Source of the DNA: Pseudolabrys sp.
Lineage (GTDB): Bacteria; Pseudomonadota; Alphaproteobacteria; Rhizobiales; Xanthobacteraceae
Direction: 5' to 3'
Length of the DNA stretch: 64,000 bases
Assembly: GCA_029980465.1 (NCBI GenBank)
Contig: JARYIJ010000001.1
Span: forward strand, 2,553,501-2,617,500
In this document: one piece after another, positions 1 through 13,872 of the stretch
Position numbering within the stretch: the stretch's first letter is position 1
Layout: every line of letters starts with the position of its first letter
Position numbers and translations under genes: made by a program
Notes under the pieces: generated by a model
Seen by the model: the letters and a program-made list of their open reading frames with translations, nothing else
What the model was told of the DNA's origin: nothing
Database searches by the model: none

Positions 1-117
1 TGCGGCACAAGAGCATGGGGCCATCGGAAGGTCCAGACAGGGCCGTAAAGCGGGTCATTAACGCGGTCGAAAGGATATCGGATCACCCATAGAGCGGGTG
101 GACGGGGACTCTGGGGT

Positions 118-1437
118 ATGCGGCGTTTCGGACTCTTGGCAGCCGGACTGATCCTGCTCACAGCGGTTGGCGCCTACGCGGGCGTGCGCAAGGACGACGG
201 CACGACCGGCTCGATCCCGGCCGGCGCGGGCAATGTGTCGGCGCCGCCATGGAGCGGCCAGTCCGGCGCCTCTGGCGATCCAACCATGACCGCGGATGCC
301 ATTCGCGCCGCGGCCGCGAACTTCCACCGCTGCCTCGACGGTCTGTGGCCCGCCGCCTCAAGGCGCAAGGTATCGCGCGAGACCTTCGTCGAGGCGACGC
401 GCCATCTTACTCCCGATCTGCGCATCATGGACCTGATGGACGCGCAGCCGGAGTTCACCAAGTCGTTCTGGGACTATCTCGATATTCTCGTCACCGATCA
501 GCGCATCGATGACGGCCGGGCCTTGCTCGATCGTTACGCCCGGACGTTCGACGCCGTTGAAAAGGCGTATGGCGTCGATCGCTACACGCTGACCGCGATC
601 TGGGGCGTCGAAACCAATTACGGCACGCTGGGCGGCCATCGGCCGGTGTTGCGCTCCACGGCGACGCTCGCCTGCGTCGGCCGCCGGCAAGCCTATTTTC
701 GCAACGAGTTTCTCGCCACGCTCGAAATCCTGCAGCACAAGGACGTGCCCGAGAGCGAACTGGTCGGCTCGTGGGCGGGTGCGTTCGGCCCGACGCAATT
801 CATGCCGACCGCGTTTCAACGCTATGCCGTCGATTTTGACGGCGACGGCCGCCGTGATGTCGTCGGCTCGGTGCCCGACATGCTGGCTTCGACCGCCAAC
901 AACCTGAAGAAGGACGGCTGGGTCACCGGCCAGACCTGGGGCTACGAGGTCGTGGTCCCCGCGACCTTCGATTTCCGCCTGGCGGATCGTCAGCGCTGGA
1001 TGCCGATCAGCGACTGGATGCGGCTCGGCATTGTCCGCGCCGGCGGCCGCTCATTCCCCAATCCGTCGGCGCGCGCTTACCTCATGGTGCCCGCGGGCGT
1101 GCAGGGGCCGGGCTTCCTGATGCTGGAAAACTTCCGCGTCATCATGCGCTACAACCCGGCCGAAGCCTATGCGCTGGCGATCGGGCATCTTGCCGACCGC
1201 CTGCGTGGCGGCGGGCCGCTGGTGCAGCACTGGCCGCGTTACGAACGCGTGCTGACACGGGCGGAGCGGTTCGAATTGCAAGAGCATCTCGTGCGCCAGG
1301 GCTACGATATTGGCGAGCCGGACGGGCATGTCGGCGGCCGCACCCGGGCGGCGATCCGCGATTTCCAGGCCAGGCTCGGCCAAGTGCCGGACGGCTTCGC
1401 CTCGTCCCAACTGCTGCAGGAACTGCGCGCCCGCTAA
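118..1437 (+). CDS. Lytic murein transglycosylase, MltB family, with peptidoglycan-binding domain
   Basis: Predicted periplasmic enzyme that cleaves the MurNAc-GlcNAc bond of peptidoglycan with formation of 1,6-anhydro-MurNAc. The 439-residue product starts with a basic stretch and a hydrophobic segment (about residues 4-21) that fits a signal peptide. The SLT/MltB domain spans about residues 65-360; the catalytic glutamate is probably E165 in IWGVETNYG, followed by the family motif AGAFGPTQFMP near residue 225. A PG_binding_1 domain fills about residues 375-437 (GEPDGHVGGRTRAAIRDFQ). Length and domain order are normal for alphaproteobacterial MltB-like proteins. The gene stands alone, upstream of an SGNH protein on the same strand. 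The family assignment is secure, the paralog name is not. Confidence 0.93.
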   Translation: MRRFGLLAAGLILLTAVGAYAGVRKDDGTTGSIPAGAGNVSAPPWSGQSGASGDPTMTADAIRAAAANFHRCLDGLWPAASRRKVSRETFVEATRHLTPDLRIMDLMDAQPEFTKSFWDYLDILVTDQRIDDGRALLDRYARTFDAVEKAYGVDRYTLTAIWGVETNYGTLGGHRPVLRSTATLACVGRRQAYFRNEFLATLEILQHKDVPESELVGSWAGAFGPTQFMPTAFQRYAVDFDGDGRRDVVGSVPDMLASTANNLKKDGWVTGQTWGYEVVVPATFDFRLADRQRWMPISDWMRLGIVRAGGRSFPNPSARAYLMVPAGVQGPGFLMLENFRVIMRYNPAEAYALAIGHLADRLRGGGPLVQHWPRYERVLTRAERFELQEHLVRQGYDIGEPDGHVGGRTRAAIRDFQARLGQVPDGFASSQLLQELRAR

Positions 1438-1541
1438 GCCGATAACCGGAACGGCGGGCGAGCCATCACGTTGACATTTTTGGCGTGCTAGGACGGTGCC
1501 TTTATAATGGCTTGCCGCGGGCAGCGGCATGTGGCGAGCGA

Positions 1542-3194
1542 ATGGCGCGAAAAACCGGATTTCTCAAGCGAATTGCGGCGGCCGTTCTCATCGGCACGCT
1601 GGAGTTGACCGCGGTCGCGGTTGCCGGTCTTGCGCTCGATACCGGCGCCTATGCGCAGCGCTACCGGCGCGGCGGTCCCGGCTTCTTTGAATCGCTGTTC
1701 GGTCCGAGCAATTACGGCGATTACGCCCCTGTCGAGCGGGCGCCGCGGCCCGTCCCTCCGGCCGAATCGTCACGCGCGCCACCACCGCGCAAGTCGGACA
1801 CGACGCCGACCGTCACCGTGATGGTCATGGGCGGAGAACTGGCGGACTGGCTCGCTTATGGACTCGAGGATGCATTCTCGGATTCGCCGGACATCGGCGT
1901 GGTGCGCAAGACCAAGCTGCATAGCGGCTTGATCCGGTATGATTCAAAAAACGATCTCGATTGGTGGCACGTCGCGCGCGACGCCGTCACCAACGAGAAG
2001 GTCGATTACGTCGTCATGATGCTGGGCGTCGAGGATCGCCAGAACATCCGCGACGTGCCGCCGCCCGATAAGAAGGTCGATAAAAAGGCGGCCGGGACGG
2101 ACAAGAAACCGGATCAGGGCAAGAAGGCAGACCAGAAGAACGCCGACCAAAGCGCGGACAATGAAGCGCCCGATGACGAAGCCGGCAACGATGCGATCAT
2201 CGCGGCCGAGCCCAAGCGCGGCATTTACAACGGTGTGGCCGAGTTCCGGTCGGAAGCATGGGAGCAAATCTACACCAAGCGGATCGACGATACGATCGCG
2301 GCGATGAAGAGCAAGGGCGTGCCGGTATTGTGGGTCGGCCTGCCGTCGATCCGCGGCACAAAGTCGACGGCCGACGCCGTCTATCTCAACGATCTCTATC
2401 GCGCCCGCGCCGAGAAGGCCGGCATCGTCTACGTCGACATCTGGGACGGCTTTGTCGATGAAAACGGCAAGTTCAGTTATTACGGTCCCGATTTCGAAGG
2501 CCAGAACCGGCGGCTGCGCGCCGGCGATGGCGTCAACTTCACCAAGAGCGGCGCGCGCAAGCTCGCCCACTATGTCGAGCGCGAGCTGCGGCGCTTCATC
2601 GCCAACCGCGCGCTTCCCATCTCGCTGCCAGCCGGAACGCAGGGCCCGGCGCTCAGCAGCAGCCCGGCGGCGCGGCCGGTTGCCGGGCCGGTGTTGCCGC
2701 TGACGGGCAATGCGGGCGAGGGTGATGAACTCCTGGGCGGCAACACCGGCCGTCCGGCACTGTCCGATCCGGTTGCGACCCAGGTGCTGGTGAAGGGTGA
2801 GCCGATTGTTCCGGCGACGGGCCGTGCCGACGACTTCCACTGGCCGCGCGATGGCAAGGCGCCCGACACCGCTCCGTCGTCGGCTGCGCCCGCGGCGGCC
2901 GCTCCTGCATCTGCGAAGCCTGCGGTCAGCGTGGTGAAGCCGGCTAACCCAACCCAACCGGCTCATGAAGCGAAGCGGGAGTCGGCGCCGAAATCCGATC
3001 AGGCGACAAAGCCGGCCGCGAGGACCGAGCCGAAGGTCGACGCGAAACCTCAGGCGCCAAAGCAGGCCGCCAAGCCAGTGCCGCGTCCGGACCAGAGGAC
3101 GGTGGACCGCGCATTGCGGCCGCCGGCGCCCATCCAGCAGTCGACGCCTCGCCGCAATCGCGACGACGGAGGATTTCTCGGCCTGTTCCGGTAG
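1542..3194 (+). CDS. SGNH/DUF459-family exported protein
   Basis: Member of the DUF459 branch of SGNH hydrolases, often found in cell-envelope contexts; its substrate is unknown. I chose the ATG at 1542 ([15 protein letters not shown]) because it gives an immediate signal/anchor sequence ending near AYAQ; the frame is open back to 1485. The hydrolase core ([20 protein letters not shown] through [19 protein letters not shown]) covers about residues 90-365 of this form. It is interrupted by a Lys/Asp-rich charged insert ([17 protein letters not shown] and following). The last 180 residues are a low-complexity Ala/Pro/Lys tail, probably disordered. It converges on gltD with only a few bases between them. 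Confidence 0.85.
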   Translation: MARKTGFLKRIAAAVLIGTLELTAVAVAGLALDTGAYAQRYRRGGPGFFESLFGPSNYGDYAPVERAPRPVPPAESSRAPPPRKSDTTPTVTVMVMGGELADWLAYGLEDAFSDSPDIGVVRKTKLHSGLIRYDSKNDLDWWHVARDAVTNEKVDYVVMMLGVEDRQNIRDVPPPDKKVDKKAAGTDKKPDQGKKADQKNADQSADNEAPDDEAGNDAIIAAEPKRGIYNGVAEFRSEAWEQIYTKRIDDTIAAMKSKGVPVLWVGLPSIRGTKSTADAVYLNDLYRARAEKAGIVYVDIWDGFVDENGKFSYYGPDFEGQNRRLRAGDGVNFTKSGARKLAHYVERELRRFIANRALPISLPAGTQGPALSSSPAARPVAGPVLPLTGNAGEGDELLGGNTGRPALSDPVATQVLVKGEPIVPATGRADDFHWPRDGKAPDTAPSSAAPAAAAPASAKPAVSVVKPANPTQPAHEAKRESAPKSDQATKPAARTEPKVDAKPQAPKQAAKPVPRPDQRTVDRALRPPAPIQQSTPRRNRDDGGFLGLFR

Positions 3195-3201
3195 CGGCGC
3201 G

Positions 3202-4647
3202 TCAGCGGGGCAGGGTGGTCTTGCCCATCAGGTACTTGTCGATCGCGTGGGCGCACTGGCGGCCTTCGCGGATCGCCCACACCACCAGCGATTGGCCGCG
3301 GCGCATGTCGCCGGCGGCGAACACCTTCGGCACCGACGTCTGATAGGCGAAGGTGTCGGCGCTGACATTGCCGCGCTGGTCGAGCGCGACGTCGAGCGCC
3401 TTGAGCAGGCCTTCGTGCACCGGATGCACAAAGCCCATCGCCAGCAGTACGAGTTCGGCCTCGACCTCGAACTCCGAGCCGGGTACCGGCTGGAATTTCG
3501 CGTCGACGTGCACGCAGTGAAGTTTCTTCACCTGTCCGTTCTCGCCGGAAAATTTCTGCGTGAGCACGGCGAATTCGCGCGTGACCCCTTCCTCGTGGCT
3601 CGAGGAGATACGCAGCTTCAATGGCCACAGCGGCCAGGTGAGCGCCTTGTTCTCATGCTCGGGCGGCTGCGGCATGACTTCGAAATTGAGGACGGAAACC
3701 GCGCCCTGGCGGATCGAGGTGCCGATGCAGTCGGAGCCGGTATCGCCACCACCGATGACGACGACCTTCTTGCCGGTGGCGAGGATCGGCGTAACATCGC
3801 CGAGCGGCTCGCCGGACACACGGCGGTTCTGCTGCGGCAGGAAATCCATCGCGAAGTGAATGCCCTTGAGGTCGCGGCCCGGAATCGGCAGGTCGCGCGG
3901 CGTCTCGGCGCCGCCGGTCAGCGCGACTGCGTCATACTCCTTCACCAGCTTCTCGATCGGCAGCGTCACGCCGACATGCGCGTTGTAATGGAAGGTCACG
4001 CCCTCTGCCTGCATCTGCTCGACGCGGCGGTCAACCACGACCTTCTCCATCTTGAAGTCGGGAATGCCGTAGCGCAGCAGCCCGCCGGCCTTCGCCCAGC
4101 GCTCATAGACGTGGACGTCGTGGCCGGCGCGCGCAAGCTGTTGCGCGCAGGCCATGCCCGCCGGACCCGAGCCGACGATCGCGATCGTCTTGCCGGTCTT
4201 GTGCGCCGCGACTTCCGGTTTGGTCCAACCGTTCTCCCAGGCACGCTCCGCGATGGCGTGCTCGATGGTCTTGATGGTGACCGGCTTCTCGATGATGTTG
4301 AGCGTGCAGGACGCCTCGCACGGCGCCGGGCAGATGCGGCCGGTGAAGTCGGGGAAATTGTTGGTGGAGTGCAGATTGCGCGCTGCCTCCTCCCACTGAC
4401 CGCGATAGACTAGGTCGTTCCAGTCCGGAATCTGGTTATTGACCGGGCAGCCGGTCGGCGCCCCGGTGATGCGGCTGGTGCCGTGGCAGTAGGGGACGCC
4501 GCAATCCATGCAGCGCGCCGCCTGCTGGCGGATCTCGTTCTCCCCGAGCGGGGTGACGAATTCGCGATAGTGGCGGATACGCGTCTCGACCGGCTCGTAG
4601 TGACGGTCTTCGCGGTCGATTTCGAGAAACCCGGTGATCTTGCCCAT
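3202..4647 (-). CDS. gltD: Glutamate synthase (NADPH) small subunit
   Basis: Beta subunit of NADPH-dependent GOGAT. It passes electrons from NADPH through FAD and [4Fe-4S] clusters to the large subunit so that glutamine plus 2-oxoglutarate give two glutamates. The 481-residue product has the N-terminal cysteine clusters (CMDCGVPYC at 46-54, CPVN at 67, CPAPCEASC at 106-114), an FAD-binding [14 protein letters not shown] near 157 and an NADPH-binding GGGDTGSDC near 298. It lies two bases downstream of gltB on the same strand, so the two are an operon with balanced expression. Length is typical. Confidence 0.97.
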   Translation of the reverse strand: MGKITGFLEIDREDRHYEPVETRIRHYREFVTPLGENEIRQQAARCMDCGVPYCHGTSRITGAPTGCPVNNQIPDWNDLVYRGQWEEAARNLHSTNNFPDFTGRICPAPCEASCTLNIIEKPVTIKTIEHAIAERAWENGWTKPEVAAHKTGKTIAIVGSGPAGMACAQQLARAGHDVHVYERWAKAGGLLRYGIPDFKMEKVVVDRRVEQMQAEGVTFHYNAHVGVTLPIEKLVKEYDAVALTGGAETPRDLPIPGRDLKGIHFAMDFLPQQNRRVSGEPLGDVTPILATGKKVVVIGGGDTGSDCIGTSIRQGAVSVLNFEVMPQPPEHENKALTWPLWPLKLRISSSHEEGVTREFAVLTQKFSGENGQVKKLHCVHVDAKFQPVPGSEFEVEAELVLLAMGFVHPVHEGLLKALDVALDQRGNVSADTFAYQTSVPKVFAAGDMRRGQSLVVWAIREGRQCAHAIDKYLMGKTTLPR

Positions 4648-4649
4648 CG

Positions 4650-9383
<4,734 letters not shown>

Positions 9384-9835
9384 ACTCCCGCTCGCCGGCG
9401 CGTCTCATCGCCGGGCTGCCGAATGTTCTGCGGAGCCAATCGACGCCGCAGCCGAGAAACCTCTGGTCTTGGTTCAGTGGCCGGGCGCATGAGGCGCAGG
9501 TTCGGCCGCTCCTCGTGGGGCGCTCGGTCGCCACACCCCAATTAGGACAGCAGTACTGTCCTATGAACCATGCCAAATTTTGCCCGCCCGCACAAGGTTG
9601 GTCCACGCCGAAATTGAACGATTCTGATGTTTTGTTGCGCGGCCGCCGCTCTGGCGTGACTCCCTATGTGGCGGCTCGGCGGGTTTGCGCAACGCCATTG
9701 CGCGCAAACGTTCAGCACATCGCTTAACCGTTTAACGACACTGCGAGGAAACCGCTGCGGACCGGCGGCCACTCGCTAAGGTGTGGCCGAAAAGCGGGAG
9801 GGCCGGCGCGTCACAGCCGGTCATGACAGAGCACC
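9384..9835. other. Intergenic region between gltB and a small exported protein
   Basis: 452 bp between divergently transcribed genes. No convincing coding frame was found; the short open frames here overlap in several phases and resemble no family. It should contain the gltB promoter on the minus strand and that of the small protein at 9836 on the plus strand. The only clear structure is the inverted repeat at 9543-9563. Confidence 0.6.
9543..9563. promoter_or_regulatory. Perfect inverted repeat upstream of gltB, possible operator
   Basis: TAGGACAG, five bases, CTGTCCTA: two perfect 8-bp arms separated by CAGTA. It sits about 160 bp upstream of the gltB start in a non-coding region. There is no T tract after either arm, so a terminator is unlikely and a dimeric-regulator site is the simpler reading. 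The regulator is unknown. Confidence 0.45.
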
Positions 9836-10324
9836 ATGGCGCGGCAGCTTCCTGTGGTAATCACTGCGACGGCCGGAGTGGTCGGCCTGATCGCTGCCCT
9901 GAGCTGGCCTGGCACCGCGCAGCAACTGCAAGGCTTCGCCCAGGATGCATCCGGCGCGCTGCAGGCATCGGTGGGGAGCCTGCTGCCGACGCCCGGCCAG
10001 GTGGCTGGCCTCTCTGCCGGCCCGCGCATCATCCATGTCCCACCGAGCTTTGGCGAAGGTGCCGACGGCACCTATCAGAGCGATGCATACGCGCCCGGCG
10101 AGCCCGGTCATCGAGATGAACCACAGCACATCGCGCCGCGAGAACGCACCCTCGGTTCCGGTGAGTTGAAGCCGCCGCAGGAATTACCGCCGCGCGGCGA
10201 ACAGAACCGTGCGCCGGCAAAGGGCTCATTGACGCCGATCTATCCGACACCCCGCTGGAACATGGGCAAACAATCGGGAAAACCGCCCGGCAAGACACAG
10301 GCCGACGCTCAGGCACCGCGTTGA
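9836..10324 (+). CDS. Small exported hypothetical protein, proline-rich
   Basis: 162-residue product with no family I recognise. Residues 1-29 (MARQLPVVITATAGVVGLIAALSWPGTAQ) look like a signal peptide or single membrane anchor; the rest is rich in Pro, Gly, Ala and Gln and probably disordered. An exported or envelope-attached protein is the most that can be inferred. It is convergent with hsp20, with a strong terminator hairpin between the two stop codons. Coding is supported by length, the plausible N-terminus and high third-position GC, but not by homology. Confidence 0.6.
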   Translation: MARQLPVVITATAGVVGLIAALSWPGTAQQLQGFAQDASGALQASVGSLLPTPGQVAGLSAGPRIIHVPPSFGEGADGTYQSDAYAPGEPGHRDEPQHIAPRERTLGSGELKPPQELPPRGEQNRAPAKGSLTPIYPTPRWNMGKQSGKPPGKTQADAQAPR

Positions 10325-10336
10325 TCGCATTGAGGC

Positions 10337-10369
10337 AAAAATAAAAGCGCCCCGGAGTTCCGGGGCGCT
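10337..10369 (-). terminator. Intrinsic terminator of hsp20
   Basis: Perfect 10-bp stem AGCGCCCCGG / CCGGGGCGCT (10346-10355 and 10360-10369) with a 4-base loop. On the minus strand it is followed by TTTTATTTTT, giving a rho-independent terminator just after the hsp20 stop. It may also serve the convergent gene ending at 10324. Confidence 0.85.
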
Positions 10370-10403
10370 CGACGTTTGGAGGTTCAGACCGAACGTCAGG
10401 CCG

Positions 10404-10862
10404 TTACGCGGCCTTCGCGTTGACAACTTGCGCGGCGGCCTTTCCGTTCCCGATCGGAATCTGGCGCGGCTTCTTGGCTTCGGGAATCTCGCGCACGAGG
10501 TCCACGTGCAGCAGGCCGTTCTCGAGGCTCGCGCCCTTGACCGTCACGTGGTCGGCAAGCTGGAAGACGCGCTCGAAAGCACGAGCCGCGATGCCCTGAT
10601 AGAGCACCTCGTTCTCGGCTTTCTCTTCCTTTTGCTGCTTCTCACCCTTGATGGTCAGGGTGTTCTCCTTGGACTCGATGGAGAGCTCACTCTCGCCGAA
10701 GCCCGCGACCGCAACGGTGATGCGGTAGTCGTTCTCGCCGGTCCGTTCGATGTTGTATGGCGGATAACCCGGCGTGGCCTCGAAGCCCTGGCCGAGCATG
10801 TCGAACAGACGGTCAAAGCCGACGGTCGAGCGATAAAGGGGAGCAAGATCAAAAGTTCGCAT
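10404..10862 (-). CDS. Small heat-shock protein, Hsp20/alpha-crystallin family
   Basis: ATP-independent holdase chaperone, 152 residues. The alpha-crystallin domain runs from about residue 35 to 125 (ITVAVAGFGESELSIES, LTIKGEK), with the C-terminal I-x-I oligomerisation motif in RQIPIG. The start at 10862 (MRTFDLAPLYRSTVGFDRLF) is preferred over the upstream start of the open frame at 10982 because it matches known class A rhizobial sHsps and is directly preceded by GGAGG. The intervening sequence folds as a ROSE-type thermometer that would hide this ribosome-binding site at low temperature. Confidence 0.95.
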   Translation of the reverse strand: MRTFDLAPLYRSTVGFDRLFDMLGQGFEATPGYPPYNIERTGENDYRITVAVAGFGESELSIESKENTLTIKGEKQQKEEKAENEVLYQGIAARAFERVFQLADHVTVKGASLENGLLHVDLVREIPEAKKPRQIPIGNGKAAAQVVNAKAA

Positions 10863-10950
10863 GGCATATCCTCCTGTTGAGCGACATGCGGGAGGTCCGC
10901 CGGATGGCCGGACCTTCATCCCGTTGTGCAACCCATGCGGGTCTGCACAG
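10863..10950 (-). promoter_or_regulatory. ROSE-type RNA thermometer in the hsp20 5' UTR
   Basis: Three consecutive hairpins can be drawn in the transcribed strand: 10948-10926 (GTGC...ACCC gcat GGGT...GCAC), 10914-10894 (GGTCCG...CGGACC), and 10889-10864 next to the start codon. In the last, GCAUGUCGCUC pairs with GAGGAUAUGC, so the Shine-Dalgarno is buried and one G is bulged. The anti-SD strand contains UCGCU, matching the UYGCU signature of ROSE elements, which melt on heat shock in rhizobial small heat-shock genes. The family match rests on fold, motif and context, not on a covariance model. Confidence 0.8.
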
Positions 10951-11106
10951 ACAACATTTAGGAACCGGATTTTGCTCTTCAAGGGCGCCGGAAATCCCTG
11001 AAAATACAGGAAAACGGCGAGTTTTGCGGCCCCGCGCGATTGAGCGGTTCCAGTGCCCTGCTATAAGGCCGGAGAGGCCGAATGGGAGCCGCGCGCGCCG
11101 ATCCGC

Positions 11107-12048
11107 ATGAAACTCGTCTCGATCCCCGCCAATCCGTCCCCCGAGGATGCGGTCACCGGCACGATCGGGACGCCGGACGGAATGACCCTGCGCTATGCGC
11201 GCTGGCTGCCGCCGCCAGGCCGCAGAGGCACCGTCTGCATCTTTCAGGGCCGCGCCGAGTTCATCGAGAAGTATTTCGAGACGGTGCGCGACCTGCGGGC
11301 GCGGGGCTTCGCCGTCGCGGCGCTCGACTGGCGCGGGCAGGGCCTGTCCGACCGCGCGCTGTCCGACCGCCGCAAGGGACACGTTCGCGATTTCCATCAA
11401 TATGGCGTCGATCTCGACACGTTCATGGAGCAGGTCGTGCTGCCGGATTGTCCGCCGCCGTATTATGCCATCGCGCATTCGATGGGCGGCGCGATCCTGC
11501 TGCGCGCCTGTCACGATGGCCGGCGCTGGTTCGATCGCCTGGTTCTGTCCGCGCCGATGATCGCGCTGCCGAGCGGCGCCTCGCGCCTGACGTTTGCCGC
11601 GCTGCAAGTGATGCGGCTGCTCGGGCGCGGCACGGCCTACATTCCGATGGGCGACGAACAGATGGCCGATCGCCAGAGCTTCCTCGGCAATGTGCTGACG
11701 TCCGATCCGATACGTTTCACGCGCAATGCCGCGATCCTCGAGGCCGAGCCCGGCTTGGGTCTCGGCCGTCCAACGATCGGCTGGGCCGCGGCCGCGTTCC
11801 GCGCGATGCGGGCGTTCGCGACACCGAGCTATCCCGCCGCCTTGCGCCAGCCGATCATGATCGTCGCCGCGGGCAACGACCATGTCGTGTCGACGCCGGC
11901 AATCGAGACGTTCTCGGGAAACCTGCTGGCCGGCGCTCATGTCATTCTGGCCGGCGCCAGGCACGAGATCCTGCAGGAGCAGGATCAGTACCGCAACCAA
12001 TTCTGGGCGGCGTTCGACGCCTTCGTACCCGGCACGCCGTTGTACTGA
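11107..12048 (+). CDS. Alpha/beta hydrolase, monoacylglycerol-lipase-like
   Basis: Serine hydrolase of the Hydrolase_4/lysophospholipase type. The nucleophile is S125 in AHSMGG; the acid and base are probably the Asp in AAGNDHVV and the His in ARHEIL near the C-terminus. Motif GRAEFIEKYFE near residue 48 is typical of this group. I chose the ATG at 11107 (MKLVSIPANPS); the frame is open back to a GTG at 11053. The substrate is likely a lipid ester, unproven. It is convergent with the amidohydrolase that ends at 12054. Confidence 0.88.
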   Translation: MKLVSIPANPSPEDAVTGTIGTPDGMTLRYARWLPPPGRRGTVCIFQGRAEFIEKYFETVRDLRARGFAVAALDWRGQGLSDRALSDRRKGHVRDFHQYGVDLDTFMEQVVLPDCPPPYYAIAHSMGGAILLRACHDGRRWFDRLVLSAPMIALPSGASRLTFAALQVMRLLGRGTAYIPMGDEQMADRQSFLGNVLTSDPIRFTRNAAILEAEPGLGLGRPTIGWAAAAFRAMRAFATPSYPAALRQPIMIVAAGNDHVVSTPAIETFSGNLLAGAHVILAGARHEILQEQDQYRNQFWAAFDAFVPGTPLY

Positions 12049-12053
12049 GCCAG

Positions 12054-12896
12054 TCAGAATCCGTAGAGCCGCGCCGGATTGTCGGCAAGCACCTTGTTGC
12101 GCGTCGCGTCATCCGGCACCCAGTCGAGCAGCAGATCGAGCATGTCGGCGTCGTCCGGACCGATGAAGCCGGAGCTCGGGTGTGGCCAGTTCGACGCCCA
12201 GATCGTGCGATCGGGCGCGGCCTTCACCAGTTCTTTCGCCAGCGCCCCGACGTCGTCATAGAACGGCGGCCCGAGCTTCGACGTCTCGTAAGGCGCGGCA
12301 AGCTTGAGCCACTTCCTGCCGTCGTCGAGCAGCCGCAGGAGCGTCCGGAACGATGCATGATCGGCCGGTACCGGTTCGAGAAACTTGCCAGTATGGTCGA
12401 TGACGACATTGCTCGTCAGCTTTGCGATCCTCGCGGCGTAATCCGGCAGGCCGCGGCCGTCGAGTTGCAGGACGATATGCCAGCCGAGCGGCGCGATGCG
12501 CGCCGACATGGTTTCGAGACTGTCCCATGATACCGCGCCGCCGCGCAGCATGAAGAAGCGCAGGCCGCGGATGCCGCGGGCGTTCAGCCGCTCGAGCTCG
12601 GCGTCTGGCGTCTCCTCGTTGCAGACGGCGATGCCGCGGGCACTCGGGCCGATCTCGGCCATGGCGTCGAGCGTGCAGGAATTGTCGAGGCCGTAGGCGG
12701 ACGGCTGCACGACGACGGTGCGGTCGACGCCGAGCCGGCTGCGGACGGCGAGATAGTCCGGCACCGACGCGTCGTCCGGCTTCACCACCGCGGTCGGCGC
12801 GGTCGGATAGCGGCGGCTGTAGATATGGATGTGCGTGTCGACGGCGCCGCGTGGCGGCGTGAGCTTTGGCTTTTTGCTGCTGGCGACCGGCGGCAT
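12054..12896 (-). CDS. Amidohydrolase family (amidohydrolase_2) metal-dependent hydrolase
   Basis: TIM-barrel hydrolase of the 2-pyrone-4,6-dicarboxylate lactonase/lactone isomerase type, 280 residues. The metal-binding start of the barrel is DTHIHIYS (about residue 21); later motifs include VIDHTGK (about 170) and the closing WASNWPHPS. The ATG at 12896 (MPPVASSKKPKLTPPRG) is preferred; the frame extends upstream to 12974 only through sequence overlapping the neighbouring gene's 3' end. It lies ten bases downstream of the histidinol-phosphatase-like gene on the same strand. The exact substrate cannot be read from the sequence. Confidence 0.85.
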   Translation of the reverse strand: MPPVASSKKPKLTPPRGAVDTHIHIYSRRYPTAPTAVVKPDDASVPDYLAVRSRLGVDRTVVVQPSAYGLDNSCTLDAMAEIGPSARGIAVCNEETPDAELERLNARGIRGLRFFMLRGGAVSWDSLETMSARIAPLGWHIVLQLDGRGLPDYAARIAKLTSNVVIDHTGKFLEPVPADHASFRTLLRLLDDGRKWLKLAAPYETSKLGPPFYDDVGALAKELVKAAPDRTIWASNWPHPSSGFIGPDDADMLDLLLDWVPDDATRNKVLADNPARLYGF

Positions 12897-12906
12897 TCTC
12901 GATGTC

Positions 12907-13689
12907 CTACGTGTTGAGCATGTCGAGCGCGGCCTGATGGATGCGTCTGTCGCCGGCGACGACGACGCGGCCATCGCTCGTCAGTGGCGGCCTGCCGTCC
13001 CATCCGGTGACGATGCCGCCCGCGCCGACGATGACCGGGATCAACGGCAAGATGTCGTAAGGCTTGAGCTCGGTTTCGATGACGAGATCGATCTGGCCGG
13101 CGGCGAGCATGCAGTAGCCGTAGCAATCTCCGCCGTAGCGGGAGAGCTTCACCGCGCGCTCGACCTTGCTGAAGGCGGCGCGGTCCGCCTCGTTCATCAG
13201 CAGCGGACTGGTCGTGGAGAGCAGGGCGTCGCCCAGGCTCGCACAATCGCGCACGCGCAGGTCGCGCTTGCCGAACGGCCCGCGATAAACCGCGCTGCCG
13301 TTGTCGCCCGAGAAACGCTCGCGGATGAACGGCTGGTGCATCATGCCGAACACCGGCTCGCCAAACCGCGTCAGGCCGATCAAGGTGCCCCAGGTCGGCA
13401 TGCCGTTGATGAAGGACTTGGTGCCGTCGATCGGGTCGAGCACCCAGACATATTCGGCGTCGTCACGGTCGTTGCCGTATTCCTCGCCGACGATGCCGTG
13501 GTCCGGAAAGGCCTTGCGGATGAGCGCGCGCATCGCGTTCTCGGCGGCCCGGTCGGCGGCGGTGACCGGGTCGAAAGTATCGCGCCGCTTGTTGTCGATG
13601 GCGAGCGAGGTCCGGAAGAATGGCAGGATGGTATCGCCTGACGCGGTCGCGAGCTGATCGATGAATGCGCTGAAATCGATGGCCGTCAT
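12907..13689 (-). CDS. hisN: Inositol monophosphatase family, histidinol-phosphatase-like
   Basis: Mg2+-dependent, Li+-sensitive-type phosphatase, 260 residues. Metal ligands are visible: E69/E70 (GEEYG), D85 and D88 (DPIDGT), and the later Asp in the WDGRPP stretch. The full set resembles the HisN histidinol-phosphate phosphatase subgroup more than SuhB or CysQ, but this is not certain. The start at 13689 (MTAIDFSAFIDQL) excludes a poorly conserved upstream extension. A suhB/MmgR-like small RNA lies divergently, about 180 bp away, a linkage seen in other Alphaproteobacteria. Confidence 0.85.
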   Translation of the reverse strand: MTAIDFSAFIDQLATASGDTILPFFRTSLAIDNKRRDTFDPVTAADRAAENAMRALIRKAFPDHGIVGEEYGNDRDDAEYVWVLDPIDGTKSFINGMPTWGTLIGLTRFGEPVFGMMHQPFIRERFSGDNGSAVYRGPFGKRDLRVRDCASLGDALLSTTSPLLMNEADRAAFSKVERAVKLSRYGGDCYGYCMLAAGQIDLVIETELKPYDILPLIPVIVGAGGIVTGWDGRPPLTSDGRVVVAGDRRIHQAALDMLNT

Positions 13690-13838
13690 GCCCCGCCTTT
13701 TAGCCTGTCCGGCTGTCTTGCACTTGCCCGTAATTCTGTGTGACCCGAAAGACACGAGCCAGGTGTCCAGCTCTTCGCCTTAAGCATAACTGGAGCCCAG
13801 CCATGCTTATTTCGCATGAGAAATCGCGGTTTCGAAAC

Positions 13839-13866
13839 TTGATTTTTGTGCGGTGCAATCTAGATT
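13839..13866 (+). promoter_or_regulatory. Putative sigma70 promoter of the small RNA
   Basis: TTGATT at 13839-13844, a 16-base spacer and TAGATT at 13861-13866, placed so that transcription would begin near 13873, at the 5' side of the first small-RNA hairpin. Confidence 0.5.
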
Positions 13867-13872
13867 GTTGCG

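Noticed and set aside
1-117. Tail of a gene entering from the left edge
   Set aside because: All frames are short and no motif can be recognised; left unannotated.
2965-4413. 482-codon plus-strand open frame
   Set aside because: Antisense shadow of gltD; composition is Arg/Ala-rich with no family similarity, while gltD has intact motifs.
11082-12530. 482-codon plus-strand frame
   Set aside because: Overlaps the alpha/beta hydrolase and the amidohydrolase in wrong phases; Arg-rich and without motifs.
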